Counted from the first letter of the stretch, positions 14,017-24,561 are shown. The stretch: DNA of 64,000 nucleotides from Stenotrophomonas lactitubi (GCF_002803515.1 NZ_PHQX01000001.1:3658001-3722000), one strand, 5' to 3'. Notes: generated from the letters alone by a model not told the origin. A program made the numbers and translations.

Positions 14017-14336
14017 GCCCCGGCCGCAACGCCGCATCAATCCGAGCAGCCCTACGTGGCCGTGCCCCTTCCCACGTGTCGGCGCGCGACATGATCCGCC
14101 GGCACTGCCGAGAGCACGGCAAGCAGCTGGCCTGCCTTGCACCTGCCTGGGGCTGTAAAGAATTCAGCGTGTGGCGTGCTTTCGGACGAACCACGCGCCC
14201 GCTGCAGCCGCACCAGGTGGAAGGCGCGATCTCCGCCCTGCAACTGGACGAGTTCGATGCCAACGAACTGCGCCTGCGCGCAGCGCGCGAAGCCGGCTGG
14301 AAGATCGACCCGTCGATGCTGCTGGAGGAAGCTTGA
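14013..14336 (+). CDS. Phage protein, 107 aa, unknown function
   Basis: The ATG overlaps the previous stop, and the stop overlaps the TTG of the next gene. The sequence is mostly helical with a basic N-terminal half (SIRAALRGRAPSHVSARDMI) and an acidic C-terminus. Two cysteines lie near Cys-30 and Cys-40 (RRHCREHGKQLACLAPAWGC region). A nucleic-acid-binding role is possible, but nothing is recognised. Confidence 0.5.
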   Translation: MSPGRNAASIRAALRGRAPSHVSARDMIRRHCREHGKQLACLAPAWGCKEFSVWRAFGRTTRPLQPHQVEGAISALQLDEFDANELRLRAAREAGWKIDPSMLLEEA

Positions 14337-14908
14337 GCACGAACACCAGCATTGAGCAGGCCCCCGTTAAAGGCGCCCCCCTCGTGAGCGACGCGCTGCG
14401 GTTCATGCGTGACGCGGCACGGGCGGGTGAGCCTGTCGCTGCGGCAATCGTGGCCGAGTGGTTCCTGACTATTCGCAACCAACTGTTCGCTGAGCAGCGT
14501 CCGGTAAGGTTGGAGGAACTGGGCAAGGGAACGCCCTACTGGATTCAGATCGACGAGCGGCAGTGGCACCTCGCGCGAAAGCGCGGCAGACCGGTGCGGG
14601 CTCTATACGTTCACCCGCTGCTGGGCGAACGCTCAACAAGCCGCCGTGACCACAAGTGGTCAGCCGACCGCACCCATTGCGTCGTTTGCAATGACCCTTT
14701 CGACTGGGCCGAGGCGTACTGCAATCCGCCCCGAGCGCCACAGCCGATCCCCATCAAAACCCAGCCGTTCAACCCCTGCTGGTTCCTACCTGCCCTTGAA
14801 CGACTAGAGCAGGCGCTGAAGCGCGAGAGCAAGCAGGAGCGGGACAAATGGACCCGTGAGATTGCCCAGCTGCGTAAGTCGATCGAACAGCACACGAAGG
14901 AGGCATAG
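14333..14908 (+). CDS. Phage protein with zinc-finger-like motif and coiled-coil tail, 191 aa
   Basis: Translation probably begins at the TTG overlapping the previous stop (TTGA), as with other coupled genes here. A Cys-x2-Cys...Cys motif (THCVVCNDPFDWAEAYC) sits in the middle. The C-terminal 45 residues are strongly charged and heptad-like (LERLEQALKRESKQ, then REIAQLRKSIEQH), consistent with a coiled coil. The first part is helical. No specific function is inferred. Confidence 0.5.
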   Translation: MSTNTSIEQAPVKGAPLVSDALRFMRDAARAGEPVAAAIVAEWFLTIRNQLFAEQRPVRLEELGKGTPYWIQIDERQWHLARKRGRPVRALYVHPLLGERSTSRRDHKWSADRTHCVVCNDPFDWAEAYCNPPRAPQPIPIKTQPFNPCWFLPALERLEQALKRESKQERDKWTREIAQLRKSIEQHTKEA

Positions 14909-14910
14909 CC

Positions 14911-15315
14911 TTGAACACCCATCACCATGAAGCGGCAGACCTGCGCCCCCTTGCTCACCAGCATAGAGCCGCCATCGACGTGGCGGCCGCACTGGAGACT
15001 GCTTTGACCAGCACTGGTCCGGCATGCGGCCACAGCCACGCGCTGACCTTCACCTTTGTTGGTGATCAGCAGCTGCAGGCCGCGTGCGACGCCTGGCGCG
15101 TCTATGCACTGGCATCGATCGATGTGCCCGCGCCGGTGGCCGCGACAGCCGCGCACCGCGCTACCGTTCAGATCGGCCTGGCTCTGTTTGATGACCCAAC
15201 GTTGGATCTACTGCAGATCGCACACCTGGTGACCACAGCGCGCGCAGGATCATCGGCCGCTCTTCTCTTGGAACACGCACCTGAAGCAACGGAGGCCCGC
15301 CATGGGCGCAGCTGA
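14911..15315 (+). CDS. Phage protein, 134 aa, unknown function
   Basis: The start is a TTG preceded by GAAGGAGGC at good distance, two bases after the previous stop. The product is helical and hydrophilic, with several histidines near the N-terminus (MNTHHHEAADLRPLAHQHR). It ends inside the AlpA gene (14-base overlap). No family is recognised. Confidence 0.5.
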   Translation: MNTHHHEAADLRPLAHQHRAAIDVAAALETALTSTGPACGHSHALTFTFVGDQQLQAACDAWRVYALASIDVPAPVAATAAHRATVQIGLALFDDPTLDLLQIAHLVTTARAGSSAALLLEHAPEATEARHGRS

Positions 15316-15556
15316 AAGCTCCCCCGAAGTCCTGCTGAAGCTCGAGCAGGTCGAAGCCCAGACCGGGATGAAGAAGAGCTACATCTATCGCGAGATGGTG
15401 AAAGGGACGTTCCCGCCAAGGCACAAAATCGGGGGCGGCACCCGCTGGTTCCAAAGCGACGTTCAGCGCTGGATCGCGGCCCGCAGCAATGCCCCTCGAT
15501 GGCAGCCTGACAACGCGGCAATGCCGGCGGCGGACTGCGACACTACCAGGCATTGA
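15302..15556 (+). CDS. AlpA-family phage transcriptional regulator/excisionase-like protein
   Basis: The 84-aa product has the AlpA/MerR-type winged-helix: LLKLEQVEAQTGMKKSYIYR, then FPPRHKIGGGTRWFQSDVQRW. AlpA proteins control prophage integrase expression or act as excisionases. Here it is the last gene before the tRNA attachment site, the position of xis in lambda. Two direct 9-bp repeats CGGTCACCG lie 11 bp apart (15558-15577), starting right at its stop codon, and could be arm-type or AlpA binding sites. The integrase expected beside it is not in the window. Confidence 0.8.
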   Translation: MGAAESSPEVLLKLEQVEAQTGMKKSYIYREMVKGTFPPRHKIGGGTRWFQSDVQRWIAARSNAPRWQPDNAAMPAADCDTTRH

Positions 15557-15557
15557 A

Positions 15558-15577
15558 CGGTCACCGAGCGGTCACCG
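15558..15577. repeat. Two 9-bp direct repeats in the attachment region
   Basis: CGGTCACCG occurs twice with 11-bp periodicity, that is on the same helical face. A short hairpin (TGCCTT/AAGGCA, 15586-15604) follows. The location between the AlpA gene and the tRNA 3' end fits excisionase or integrase arm sites. Confidence 0.4.
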
Positions 15578-15633
15578 GACGGGGCTGCCTTGACGAGGAA
15601 GGCACGGCGGATGATCCTAAGTGCCTGATTCGA

Positions 15634-15709
<76 letters not shown>

Positions 15710-15753
15710 TGCGCAGCGTCACAGTGTAGTGGAGCACGGGCGGAGTCGGCTAC

Positions 15754-16083
15754 TCAGTCCGCAGTAGCGAGCACCTGAGCAACATGCTGCAACCGCTTCT
15801 CGGCTATCCCAGCGAGCCGCTCCATCTCCTGCAGATGCGCTTGGAACAGCGCCACTGCCCTCATGGCCCCCTCCAGTCCCTTCTGATTGCCGCTACCGAA
15901 GCCTTCGATCAATCCTGCGCCAGACTGCGTCAGCAGCGCGAACGTCGCGCGCCTGGCAAACCCCAGCCGATCCTCCCGTTCGTCCTGCATCACTTCATTC
16001 CAATCCAGTAGGGGCGGGAAGTCACACGTATCTGCACGGACCCGGTCGCCAGCGCTCCTGCCGGCTGTGGCTTTCTGTCTCAT
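15754..16083 (-). CDS. Conserved small helical protein, phasin-like
   Basis: The ATG at 16083 has GGAG eight bases upstream. The 109-aa product is helical, with a pattern (LGFARRATFALLTQSGAGLI, then MRAVALFQAHLQEMERLAG) like the amphipathic helices of phasin-like or granule-associated proteins; this is a resemblance only. The gene is outside the prophage and reads toward the tRNA. The region upstream of its start holds a highly folded 155-nt element that could be its leader. Confidence 0.5.
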   Translation of the reverse strand: MRQKATAGRSAGDRVRADTCDFPPLLDWNEVMQDEREDRLGFARRATFALLTQSGAGLIEGFGSGNQKGLEGAMRAVALFQAHLQEMERLAGIAEKRLQHVAQVLATAD

Positions 16084-16150
16084 CTTGGATCTCCTACGAT
16101 TCGTCGAACCTCCTACGCCTCCTGTTGAGAGAGGCGGCCGGGTGCTTCAA

Positions 16151-16305
16151 CACGGTCGTAGGGCCGCCCGCAGCTTTTCCCCTTGCGGGGTCTTGTATGA
16201 CTGCGCGCCACCCGGCCAGAAACCTTTCGGCTCGCTTGGGTGGCGAGTGATGCGGCTTGACCCTCGATTGCCTGCTGTTAGGCAGACAGCCCTCCTACGA
16301 CGGTG
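16151..16305. other. Unassigned folded element (possible leader RNA) in the rpoD-downstream intergenic region
   Basis: CACGGTCGTAGG (16151-16162) pairs with CCTACGACGGTG (16294-16305), with one mismatch. Inside are three hairpins: CCCGCA/TGCGGG (16167-16189), CGCCACCC/GGGTGGCG (16206-16245) and TGCCT/AGGCA (16269-16284). The result is a four-way-junction-like structure. On the minus strand it would be the leader of the 109-aa gene. The 16084-16693 gap otherwise holds SMAG elements and the rpoD terminator. An ORF through it (16147-16437, minus) is not convincing. Confidence 0.4.
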
Positions 16306-16562
16306 TGTTGAGCACCTGCGGGGACTGTGTGGAAGAGAAGGTAGTGGCTTCAATTGTTGATTGCGACAGGGCTTGCGGGAGCCATGGCTGCTCAAACAGC
16401 TCGACGTACTGGGGCACTTGAGGATCGACCTGGCCAACTCCTTCCCGTCGCTCGGAGTCGCGCGTTATTGCTCAACAATGCTCAAGCCGGTTGCGTCAAA
16501 AGGCGCGAATTTTGGCGATTGGAGACGACGAAGAATTGGCCAAAACGTCATCGTGGGAGAGC

Positions 16563-16586
16563 AGCCGAGCATGGGCTCGGCTCTAC
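16563..16586 (-). repeat. SMAG palindrome
   Basis: AGCCGAGCATGGGCTCGGCT followed by CTAC, that is GTAG plus palindrome on the minus strand. This is the species-typical SMAG/REP type. Confidence 0.8.
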
Positions 16587-16622
16587 AGAAGGCACCCTCG
16601 CCATCCGGCGCCCAGCCCAAAG

Positions 16623-16648
16623 AAAAACCCCGCCGAAGCGGGGTTTTT
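16623..16648. terminator. rpoD terminator (bidirectional hairpin)
   Basis: AAAAACCCCGC, CGAA, GCGGGGTTTTT. A strong 6-bp GC stem with A/T tracts on both sides, 45 bases after the rpoD stop. Confidence 0.85.
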
Positions 16649-16663
16649 CCAGACAGAAGCAGT

Positions 16664-16686
16664 TGCCGAGCATGGCTCGGCACTAC
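16664..16686 (-). repeat. SMAG palindrome between rpoD and its terminator
   Basis: TGCCGAGCATGGCTCGGCA then CTAC. It is the GTAG-type palindrome, lying 8 bases after the rpoD stop codon. Confidence 0.75.
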
Positions 16687-16693
16687 CTGGAAA

Positions 16694-18544
<1,851 letters not shown>

Positions 18545-18587
18545 GTAGTGCTCGCGCCACCGGCTAGGGGGAAATAGGGAACGTAGC

Positions 18588-18593
18588 ATTATA
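18588..18593 (-). promoter_or_regulatory. Putative rpoD promoter -10 element
   Basis: A perfect TATAAT on the minus strand, giving a leader of about 35-40 nt. The -35 region is poor (GC-rich), so an activator or alternative upstream contacts may be needed. Confidence 0.45.
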
Positions 18594-18634
18594 CCAGCCC
18601 GGGGCCCGGCCTGCCGGGCGGTGGTCCCGGTGGC

Positions 18635-19075
18635 CTAGGGCCTGAGGAGGAAGGTCACGGGACCGTCATTGACCAGGCTGACGACCATATGGGCACCAAA
18701 GCGGCCCGTTTCCACCCCTGGTGCGTGATTTTCACGACAGATCCCGACAAATCGATTGAACCCGCGTTCAGCCTCCTCCGGCGGTGCCGCGCTGGTGAAG
18801 CTCGGCCGCATGCCGGAACGGGTGTCCGCGGCCAGGGTGAACTGGCTGACCAGCAGCAGGCCGCCGCCGGTATCACGCAGCGAGCGGTTCATTTTGCCCG
18901 CCTCATCTGCAAACACACGGTAGCCGAGCACGCGTTCGGCCATCCGCTGCAGCTGGGCCTCGGTATCGCCCGGCTCCATGCCGACCAGGGCCAGCAGGCC
19001 GGGGCCGATCTGCCCTACCGCCTCACCTTCCACATGCACGGCGGCCTGGCTGACACGTTGAATCAGGACGAGCAT
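18635..19075 (-). CDS. dtd: D-aminoacyl-tRNA deacylase
   Basis: The 146-aa product matches the DTD family in length and motifs. It has the N-terminal [18 protein letters not shown], the [14 protein letters not shown] stretch (family S-Q-x-T motif) and the C-terminal [18 protein letters not shown] (N-x-G-P-V motif), which form the cross-subunit active site. It hydrolyses D-amino acids and Gly from mischarged tRNAs. The ATG at 19075 is the first in the family frame; the antisense frame continues upstream without meaning. It lies upstream of rpoD on the same strand and is divergent from the acyltransferase. Confidence 0.95.
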   Translation of the reverse strand: MLVLIQRVSQAAVHVEGEAVGQIGPGLLALVGMEPGDTEAQLQRMAERVLGYRVFADEAGKMNRSLRDTGGGLLLVSQFTLAADTRSGMRPSFTSAAPPEEAERGFNRFVGICRENHAPGVETGRFGAHMVVSLVNDGPVTFLLRP

Positions 19076-19135
19076 TGGCGGGCTTCCAGGCAAGGGCCGG
19101 CCACGATAGCAGCGCCCTTGGCTAAACTGGGGGAG

Positions 19136-20056
19136 ATGAATCCACACCGCAAAGCCCGGCTGGTCTACCGCGCCACCACCCTGTTCGCCCGCCTGCCCTG
19201 GCCACTGCTGCGCGGGTTCGCGCACGCCCTGGCCTGGATGTGGGTGCGCCTCGATGCCCGCGAAAGCCGCGTCACCCGCCGCAACCTGGAGCTGGCCTAC
19301 CCCGAGCTGGACGCCCCGGCACGCGAACGCCTGCAGCGCGACCTGCTGCGCTCCACCGCCCTGCAGGCCATCGAGACCCTGCGCCTGTGGAGCCGGAAGC
19401 CCGAAGACAACCTGCGCCTGTACCTGAAGGAGCGCCACGGCCAGGCGCTGTACGACGCGGCCTTGGCCAGCGGCAAGGGCGTGATCGTGGCGGCCCCGCA
19501 CTACGGCAACTGGGAGCTGCTGAACCAGTGGCTGGCCTCGCGCGGGCAGATCGCCATCGTCTACAAGCCACCGGAGGACGAGGCCAGCGATGCCTTCCTG
19601 CAGATCGTGCGCGGCGGCCACAACGTGCAGCAGGTGCGCGCCGAGGGCCCGGCCGTGCGCCAGCTGTTCAAGGTACTCAAGGACGGCGGTGCCACCGGCA
19701 TCCTGCCAGACCAGCAGCCCAAGGCCGGCGACGGGGTGTTCGTGCCGTTCTTCGGCGTGCAGGCACTGACCATGACCCTGGTCAACCGCCTGGCCGAGCG
19801 CACCGGCGCGACGGTGCTGTATGGCTGGTGCGAGCGCATCGGCCCGGACATGGAATTCGCCCTGCACATCGAGCCGACCGACCCGGCCGTGGCCGACCCG
19901 GACCCGCAGGTCGCCGCCACCGCGCTCAACGCGGGTATCGAACGCATCGCCCGCCGCGACCCGGCGCAGTACCAGTGGACCTACAAGCGCTATACGCTGC
20001 GGCCACCGGGCAGCGGCGAGGAAGACCCGTACGCGACCGACGAGCATCCGCACTGA
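19136..20056 (+). CDS. Lipid A biosynthesis acyltransferase (LpxL/HtrB family)
   Basis: The 306-aa inner-membrane enzyme carries the H-x4-E catalytic pair (His122 and Glu127 in HYGNWE), a single N-terminal membrane-associating segment, and the conserved [17 protein letters not shown] block. Family members transfer secondary acyl chains (laurate or myristate) to Kdo2-lipid IVA. Which chain this one adds cannot be read from the sequence. The ATG at 19136 follows a G-rich ribosome site (GGGGGAG). It starts 60 bases from the divergent dtd gene. Confidence 0.88.
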   Translation: MNPHRKARLVYRATTLFARLPWPLLRGFAHALAWMWVRLDARESRVTRRNLELAYPELDAPARERLQRDLLRSTALQAIETLRLWSRKPEDNLRLYLKERHGQALYDAALASGKGVIVAAPHYGNWELLNQWLASRGQIAIVYKPPEDEASDAFLQIVRGGHNVQQVRAEGPAVRQLFKVLKDGGATGILPDQQPKAGDGVFVPFFGVQALTMTLVNRLAERTGATVLYGWCERIGPDMEFALHIEPTDPAVADPDPQVAATALNAGIERIARRDPAQYQWTYKRYTLRPPGSGEEDPYATDEHPH

Positions 20057-20131
20057 AAGCCGCTCCACCCGGCCTGCGACACACCGCCGCAGCACGTTGA
20101 ATACGACGCTGGCGCCCCCATAGAGACACCG

Positions 20132-21265
20132 ATGTCCGCCTCCCCCGGTCCTGCCATGTCTGCTTCCTCCCTGTTCGGTGATCCGGCGGCGATCCGCTGC
20201 GAGCGCGCGGTCGCCGAACTGCGCGCCGGTCGCCCGGTCCTGCTTCACGATGGCCAGGGCCAGCGCCTGGCGGTGATCGCGCTGGACAGCGCCACCGCCA
20301 GCAGCTTTGCCGCCTTCGCCAGCGCCGCGCGCGAGCGCCATTACCTGTACCTGACCGCCACCCGCGCCCGCGTGCTCGGCGTGGAGGCACCCGAGGGCGC
20401 GCGCCTGCCACTGGCCGGCGTTGCGTTCGATGCCCTGCCCTCGCTGGGTTACCTGCGCGAACCAGGGCCGATGCCCGCGGCCTGGAGCGCAGGCGATGCG
20501 TTCGATGCCGGCGCGGTGGAACTGGCCCGGTTGGGCCTGCTGCTGCCGGCGATGGTGGCCGTGCGCCTTGAGGCGGCCGACAACACCTTCGATGGCGCCG
20601 CCGACGTCGGCCTGTGCGATCTGGCCGAGGGCGCTGCGCATGCCGCACATGATTACGAACTGGTGGCGCGTTCTCCGGTGCCGCTGCGTGATGTCGGCAT
20701 GACCACGTTCGCAGTGTTCCGCGGCGGCGTCGCCCAGCGCGACCAGGTGGCGATCATCGTCGGCGAACCGGACCTTTCCGCCGTGGTGCCGGTACGCGTG
20801 CATTCGTCCTGCCTCACCGGCGACCTGTTCGGTTCGCTCAAGTGCGACTGCGGCGACCAGCTGCGCCGTGGCCTGCGCAAGCTGAAGGAGCTGGGCGGCG
20901 GCGTGCTGCTGTACCTGGACCAGGAAGGCCGCGGTACCGGCATCGCCGCGAAGATGCGCGCCTACGGCTACCAGCATGACGGGCTGGATACCATCGACGC
21001 CGATGCGCAGCTGGGCTTCGGTGCCGACGAGCGCCGCTATGGCAGCGCGGTGGCGATGCTGCGCGGCCTGGGTGTGTCCCGTGTCGCCCTGCTCAGCAAC
21101 AACCCGACCAAGGCACAACGCCTGCGCAATGCCGGCATCGAAGTGCTGGACTGCATTCCGGTCACCGGCGAGATCACCGCCGAGAACGAGCACTACCTGC
21201 GCACCAAGGCCGACCGCGCCGGGCACCTGCTGGATGTCGACGCGCTGATCCAGGCCGCCCAGTAA
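20132..21265 (+). CDS. ribA: GTP cyclohydrolase II (RibA) with degenerate N-terminal domain
   Basis: The C-terminal half is a clear RibA: zinc ligands Cys227, Cys238 and Cys240 ([16 protein letters not shown]), the catalytic DQEGRGTGI, the [10 protein letters not shown] block and [10 protein letters not shown]. It opens GTP for riboflavin synthesis. The N-terminal about 180 residues occupy the place of the RibB (DHBP synthase) domain in RibBA fusions. They lack its acidic DERENEGD-type active-site motif, so that part is probably inactive. Starts at 20132 or 20159 are possible; the first has a better GA-rich site. Length is 377 aa. Confidence 0.85.
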   Translation: MSASPGPAMSASSLFGDPAAIRCERAVAELRAGRPVLLHDGQGQRLAVIALDSATASSFAAFASAARERHYLYLTATRARVLGVEAPEGARLPLAGVAFDALPSLGYLREPGPMPAAWSAGDAFDAGAVELARLGLLLPAMVAVRLEAADNTFDGAADVGLCDLAEGAAHAAHDYELVARSPVPLRDVGMTTFAVFRGGVAQRDQVAIIVGEPDLSAVVPVRVHSSCLTGDLFGSLKCDCGDQLRRGLRKLKELGGGVLLYLDQEGRGTGIAAKMRAYGYQHDGLDTIDADAQLGFGADERRYGSAVAMLRGLGVSRVALLSNNPTKAQRLRNAGIEVLDCIPVTGEITAENEHYLRTKADRAGHLLDVDALIQAAQ

Positions 21266-21341
21266 CGCGGGCGACCTGCTAACGTCTGCGCGGTGCGGCC
21301 ATCACCGCGCCTGCCCGCCCTGCTGCCCGACGGACGCCCGC

Positions 21342-21854
21342 GTGACCGAACTTCCTTTGCCTGTTGCTGCCGCCGAAATGCCCCTCGACCACTGGCAACC
21401 CCTGCCGCGGCGCGCTGCCCGGTTGGCGGCGCTGGAGGGCGCCTTCGGCGGCCTGTTCATCCCCGGCGCACCGCTGGCGGCCGTCTGGTGGTTCTTCGAT
21501 CTTCCCGGTGGCCTGTGGGCTGCGTCGCTGGGCCTGCTGGTCGGCCTCGCCTTCGGTGGCTGGATCGGCCATCGCCGCCTGACCCGCACCCGCTGGCGGC
21601 TGGATGCACAGGGCCTGGGCCTGCGCCGCGACCTGATGTGGCAGCTGGAGACCCGCATTCCCATTTCGCGCGTACAGCACCTGGACCTGCGGCGCGGGCC
21701 GCTGGAGCGGCGCGCAGGCCTGGCCACGCTGATTGTGCACACCGCCGGCACCCGCCTGAGTGCAGTCACCGTCAACGGCCTGGACGAAGCCGATGCCGAG
21801 CGCCTGCGTGACACCCTGGCCCATCAGCTCGACCAGGACGCCGACGCCCTGTGA
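21342..21854 (+). CDS. Bacterial PH-domain membrane protein, YdbS-like
   Basis: The 170-aa protein has two hydrophobic segments (about residues 37-75), then a bPH2 domain (RTRWRLDAQGLGLRRDLMWQ, with ISRVQHLDLRRGPLERRAGL). YdbS/YdbT pairs are thought to act together at the membrane; in Bacillus they affect resistance to some bacteriocins. The start is a GTG at 21342. Its stop overlaps the GTG of the larger partner (GTGA), so the two are coupled. Confidence 0.8.
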   Translation: MTELPLPVAAAEMPLDHWQPLPRRAARLAALEGAFGGLFIPGAPLAAVWWFFDLPGGLWAASLGLLVGLAFGGWIGHRRLTRTRWRLDAQGLGLRRDLMWQLETRIPISRVQHLDLRRGPLERRAGLATLIVHTAGTRLSAVTVNGLDEADAERLRDTLAHQLDQDADAL

Positions 21855-23392
21855 GCCTGCCGCCGCCCCTGCCGCCGTCGCTGCCCAGTGGTGGCGAAGA
21901 GCATCGCCTGCACCCGTGGTCGTGGCTGTTCGTGCTGTTGATGCAGCTGCGCCACTATTTCCTGCCGCTGATCGCATTGCTGGTGTTCGGCCAACGTGGC
22001 GACCGCGATCCGATGTGGGCACAGTTGATCCCGTTGAGCGCCATCGCCGCACTGGTGCTGGTCTCGGTACTGCAGTACCTCAGTTACCGCTACCGCATCG
22101 GCAACGATGCGATCACCGTGCGCAGCGGCCTGCTGGCGCGCAACCGGCGCGAGATTCCCTTCGCCCGCATCCACAACGTGGAAGTGCGGCAGAACCCGTT
22201 GCATCGGTTGTTCGGGGTTGCCGAGCTGCGCCTGGAGTCGGCCGGCGGCGTGCGCCCGGAAGCGGAGATGCGGGTGCTGCGGCTGGACCAGGCGTTGGCC
22301 CTGGAACAGCTGGTGCGCCAGCGTGGACAGGCGCCCCAGCCGACGCCGGGCGACGCGCCGGCTGCCAGTATCGTGCCGTCCGACGACGAGCAGGTCCTGC
22401 TGCGCCTGTCGAGCTGGGATGTGCTGCGCATGGGCCTGCTGTCCAACCGGGGCTGGGCACTGGCGATCGCCGCCTTCGGTGTTCTGTTCCAGACCGTACC
22501 GCGCCCGGTGATGGACGATGCCATCCAGCGTGGCGGGCGCGAGGCCTTCGGCTACGCCAGCCATCTGCATGCAGGAGTGACCGGCGGGCTGGTGCTGTTG
22601 GCGGCCGCATTGCTGCTGGGCTGGCTGTTGTTGCGGGTGCTGTCGGTGGTATTGACGCTGCTGCGCTACCACGGCTTCACCCTCAGCGAGCGCGAGCGGC
22701 GCCTGACCGTCTCCACCGGCCTGCTCAGCCGCACCCGCAGCAGCGTCGCGCGCCGCCGCATCCAGGCCTGGACGCTGGGCGAGAGCACCCTGCAGCGCTG
22801 GTTCGGGTTGCGCCAGCTGCGTATCGACAGCGCCGCCGGTGGCCCCGCGCGCGATGACGATCGCGCGCTGCGCGAACTGGCACCGCTGGCCGGCGCCAGC
22901 GCCTGCGACAGGCTGGTGCGCCACCTGCTGCCGCAGCTGCAATGGCCACCACAGCAGTGGCAGCCGATACCGCAACGCGGATGGTGGCGATTGTCGCTGT
23001 CCACGTTGCTGACGGTGCCGTTGCTGACCGCCGCGCTGTACTGGCGCTGGGGCCTGCCGGCCCTGGCGCTGCTGGCCTGGCTGCCGGTCAGCCTGTTGAT
23101 CGCGCACCGGCAGATGGCACGGATGGGCTGGCACCTCGATGGCCAGTTCGTGGCGGTGCGCGGCGGCTGGTGGAAGCGCTGGTGGCGCTGGGCCGAGCTG
23201 GACAAGGTGCAGGGCCTGCGCCTGCAGCGCTCACCTCTGGACAAACTGCTGGGCACGGCCAGCCTGCAGCTGGACACCGCCGGTGCGCATGGCGATGTGG
23301 CGCTGGCGCTGCGCTACCTGCCGCAGGCGCGTGCGCATGCGTTGATGGAAGAACTGGCGACGGCGCTGGCGCGGCGCAAGCTGCGCTGGTAA
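21851..23392 (+). CDS. Bacterial PH-domain membrane protein, YdbT-like
   Basis: The 513-aa partner contains three bPH2 domains separated by paired membrane helices. The first has IPFARIHNVEVRQNPLHRLF, the second RRRIQAWTLGESTLQRWFGL, and the third ELDKVQGLRLQRSPLDKLLG. The repeated R-I/V-x-x-h-x-x-x-x-x-P/S-h pattern is diagnostic. It is translationally coupled to the YdbS-like gene. The physiological role in Gram-negatives is unclear. A SMAG cluster follows. Confidence 0.82.
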   Translation: MSLPPPLPPSLPSGGEEHRLHPWSWLFVLLMQLRHYFLPLIALLVFGQRGDRDPMWAQLIPLSAIAALVLVSVLQYLSYRYRIGNDAITVRSGLLARNRREIPFARIHNVEVRQNPLHRLFGVAELRLESAGGVRPEAEMRVLRLDQALALEQLVRQRGQAPQPTPGDAPAASIVPSDDEQVLLRLSSWDVLRMGLLSNRGWALAIAAFGVLFQTVPRPVMDDAIQRGGREAFGYASHLHAGVTGGLVLLAAALLLGWLLLRVLSVVLTLLRYHGFTLSERERRLTVSTGLLSRTRSSVARRRIQAWTLGESTLQRWFGLRQLRIDSAAGGPARDDDRALRELAPLAGASACDRLVRHLLPQLQWPPQQWQPIPQRGWWRLSLSTLLTVPLLTAALYWRWGLPALALLAWLPVSLLIAHRQMARMGWHLDGQFVAVRGGWWKRWWRWAELDKVQGLRLQRSPLDKLLGTASLQLDTAGAHGDVALALRYLPQARAHALMEELATALARRKLRW

Positions 23393-23414
23393 GCGGCCGA
23401 GCGTTGAACTGACC

Positions 23415-23492
23415 ATCCACGCATGGCGTGGATCTACCGTAGAGCCGAGCCCATGCTCGGCTTGCCGCAGCCGAGCATGGGCTCGGCTCTAC
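23415..23492. repeat. SMAG cluster: one GATCCACG-type and one inverted pair of GCCGAGC-type
   Basis: Three GTAG palindromes lie at 23415-23437 (minus), 23439-23462 (plus) and 23469-23492 (minus). The last two are head-to-head, so the transcript can form a large hairpin between convergent genes. Confidence 0.8.
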
Positions 23493-23502
23493 AGGACCTA
23501 CG

Positions 23503-24561
23503 TCACCGCTGCGACGGCCCCCAGTAGCCCAGGTCCTTGCGGATCTGCAGGTCACGCACCCAGCTGCCAAACGGTTTGCGACGCAGCGCACCCATCTCGC
23601 CGGACAGGAAATCCTCGGTGGCGGCGATCACCCGCTCGCTGGACAGGCCATCGCGGTAGGGGTGGATCGCATCGGCGTAGCGCACGATCTCCGCCTGCAA
23701 CGCCGCATCCGGATGCAGCGCGCGCGCCAGCATGGCCGGCAGCTGCTGCGGATCGTCGAAATCGATCATGTGCGGCTTCGGCACGCGGTTGCGGAAGGTC
23801 ACCACCGGCTTGTGCTGGACGATGAACTCGGAAACGATCGATGAGGTGTCCGATACCAGCACGTCGGCGGCGCGCTGGGCAGCCATCACCTGTTCCGGTT
23901 CGATGAAGCGCGCATTGGCGCCGGCCAGCGCGCGGTAGCGTTCGAACAGGTCCGGCGGGCACTTCGGGTGCAGGGTCAGCAGCCAGTAGTGCTGCCCGGC
24001 GGCGATGTCGGCCGCGATCTGCGCATGCAGGTGCGGGGCGGCACTCAAGCGTTCGGTGAAGGTTGAACCGAACAGGATCACTGGGCGGCCACCGGCCGCA
24101 CTACGCAGCGCGGCACTGTCGCCGCCGTCATCGCGGAACAGCGGGTCCAGTTTCGGCCAGCCGGTTTCCGCCACGGCGAAATGGCCCTGCACTGCCGCGA
24201 TCTCGCGGAACGGCGCGGTGGTGGCAGGGCCCTGCGTGCAGTAAAGGTCGAACATGCCGCGCACCCGGAAGTGACCACGCGCACTGTCGCGCTTTTCCAC
24301 GTTGAAGCCGTGGAACAGCTGCACCTTGGCCCCCGACAGGAAAGTCGGCACCCAGTTGGCCGCGCTGAACACCGCCCGCGGACGCATCGCCAGGGCCTGC
24401 TTCAGGCCGATGTTGGGCACGCCGGGCAGCTGGCTGCCAGCCGCACCATCTTCGAACCAGGCCGCCACTTCCTGGCCGGAAGCGTGCAAGGCCTGCACCA
24501 ACGGGGCGAGAATAGGCAGCGCATAGCGCTCCGTCGCAAACAACAGGTACCCGGCCATCAT
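23503..24561 (-). CDS. CDP-glycerol glycerophosphotransferase-like protein
   Basis: The 352-aa protein has the GT-B-like layout of the Glyphos_transf family. It has an N-terminal Rossmann-like start (GYLLFATERYALPILAPLV), a middle HGFNVEKRD segment, and the C-terminal HPKCPPDLFERYRAL plus SDTSSIVSEFIVQHKPVV donor-site region. In Gram-positives this family polymerises teichoic acid. In Xanthomonadaceae its role is probably LPS or capsule phosphoglycerol decoration (inference from the cluster). Starts at 24561 or 24558; both overlap the divergent glycosyltransferase start by 2 to 3 bases. Confidence 0.75.
   Translation of the reverse strand: MMAGYLLFATERYALPILAPLVQALHASGQEVAAWFEDGAAGSQLPGVPNIGLKQALAMRPRAVFSAANWVPTFLSGAKVQLFHGFNVEKRDSARGHFRVRGMFDLYCTQGPATTAPFREIAAVQGHFAVAETGWPKLDPLFRDDGGDSAALRSAAGGRPVILFGSTFTERLSAAPHLHAQIAADIAAGQHYWLLTLHPKCPPDLFERYRALAGANARFIEPEQVMAAQRAADVLVSDTSSIVSEFIVQHKPVVTFRNRVPKPHMIDFDDPQQLPAMLARALHPDAALQAEIVRYADAIHPYRDGLSSERVIAATEDFLSGEMGALRRKPFGSWVRDLQIRKDLGYWGPSQR

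Larger units (their letters stand above)
1..15633. mobile_element. Lambda-like prophage, control and early region (left end outside window)
   Basis: The stretch left of the tRNA-Ile2 gene carries a phage gene set: cro and cI with shared operators, O-like and P-like replication genes, long runs of overlapping small genes, a phage-type cytosine methyltransferase and an AlpA-like protein. It abuts the 3' end of an intact tRNA, a classical attachment position. Housekeeping genes begin immediately on the other side. No integrase, recombination, lysis or structural genes are visible, so those must lie to the left or be absent. The right boundary at the tRNA 3' end is inferred; the second copy of the attachment core cannot be seen here. 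Confidence 0.85.

Noticed and set aside
16147..16437. 96-aa minus-strand ORF in the rpoD-downstream gap
   Set aside because: It runs through the folded element, has unusual Arg/Ser/Pro composition and no ribosome site. The RNA-like structure explains the region better.
18635..21226. 863-aa minus-strand frame through ribA and the acyltransferase
   Set aside because: Only its last 146 codons (dtd) are real. The rest is antisense to two clear plus-strand genes, a common GC-rich artefact.
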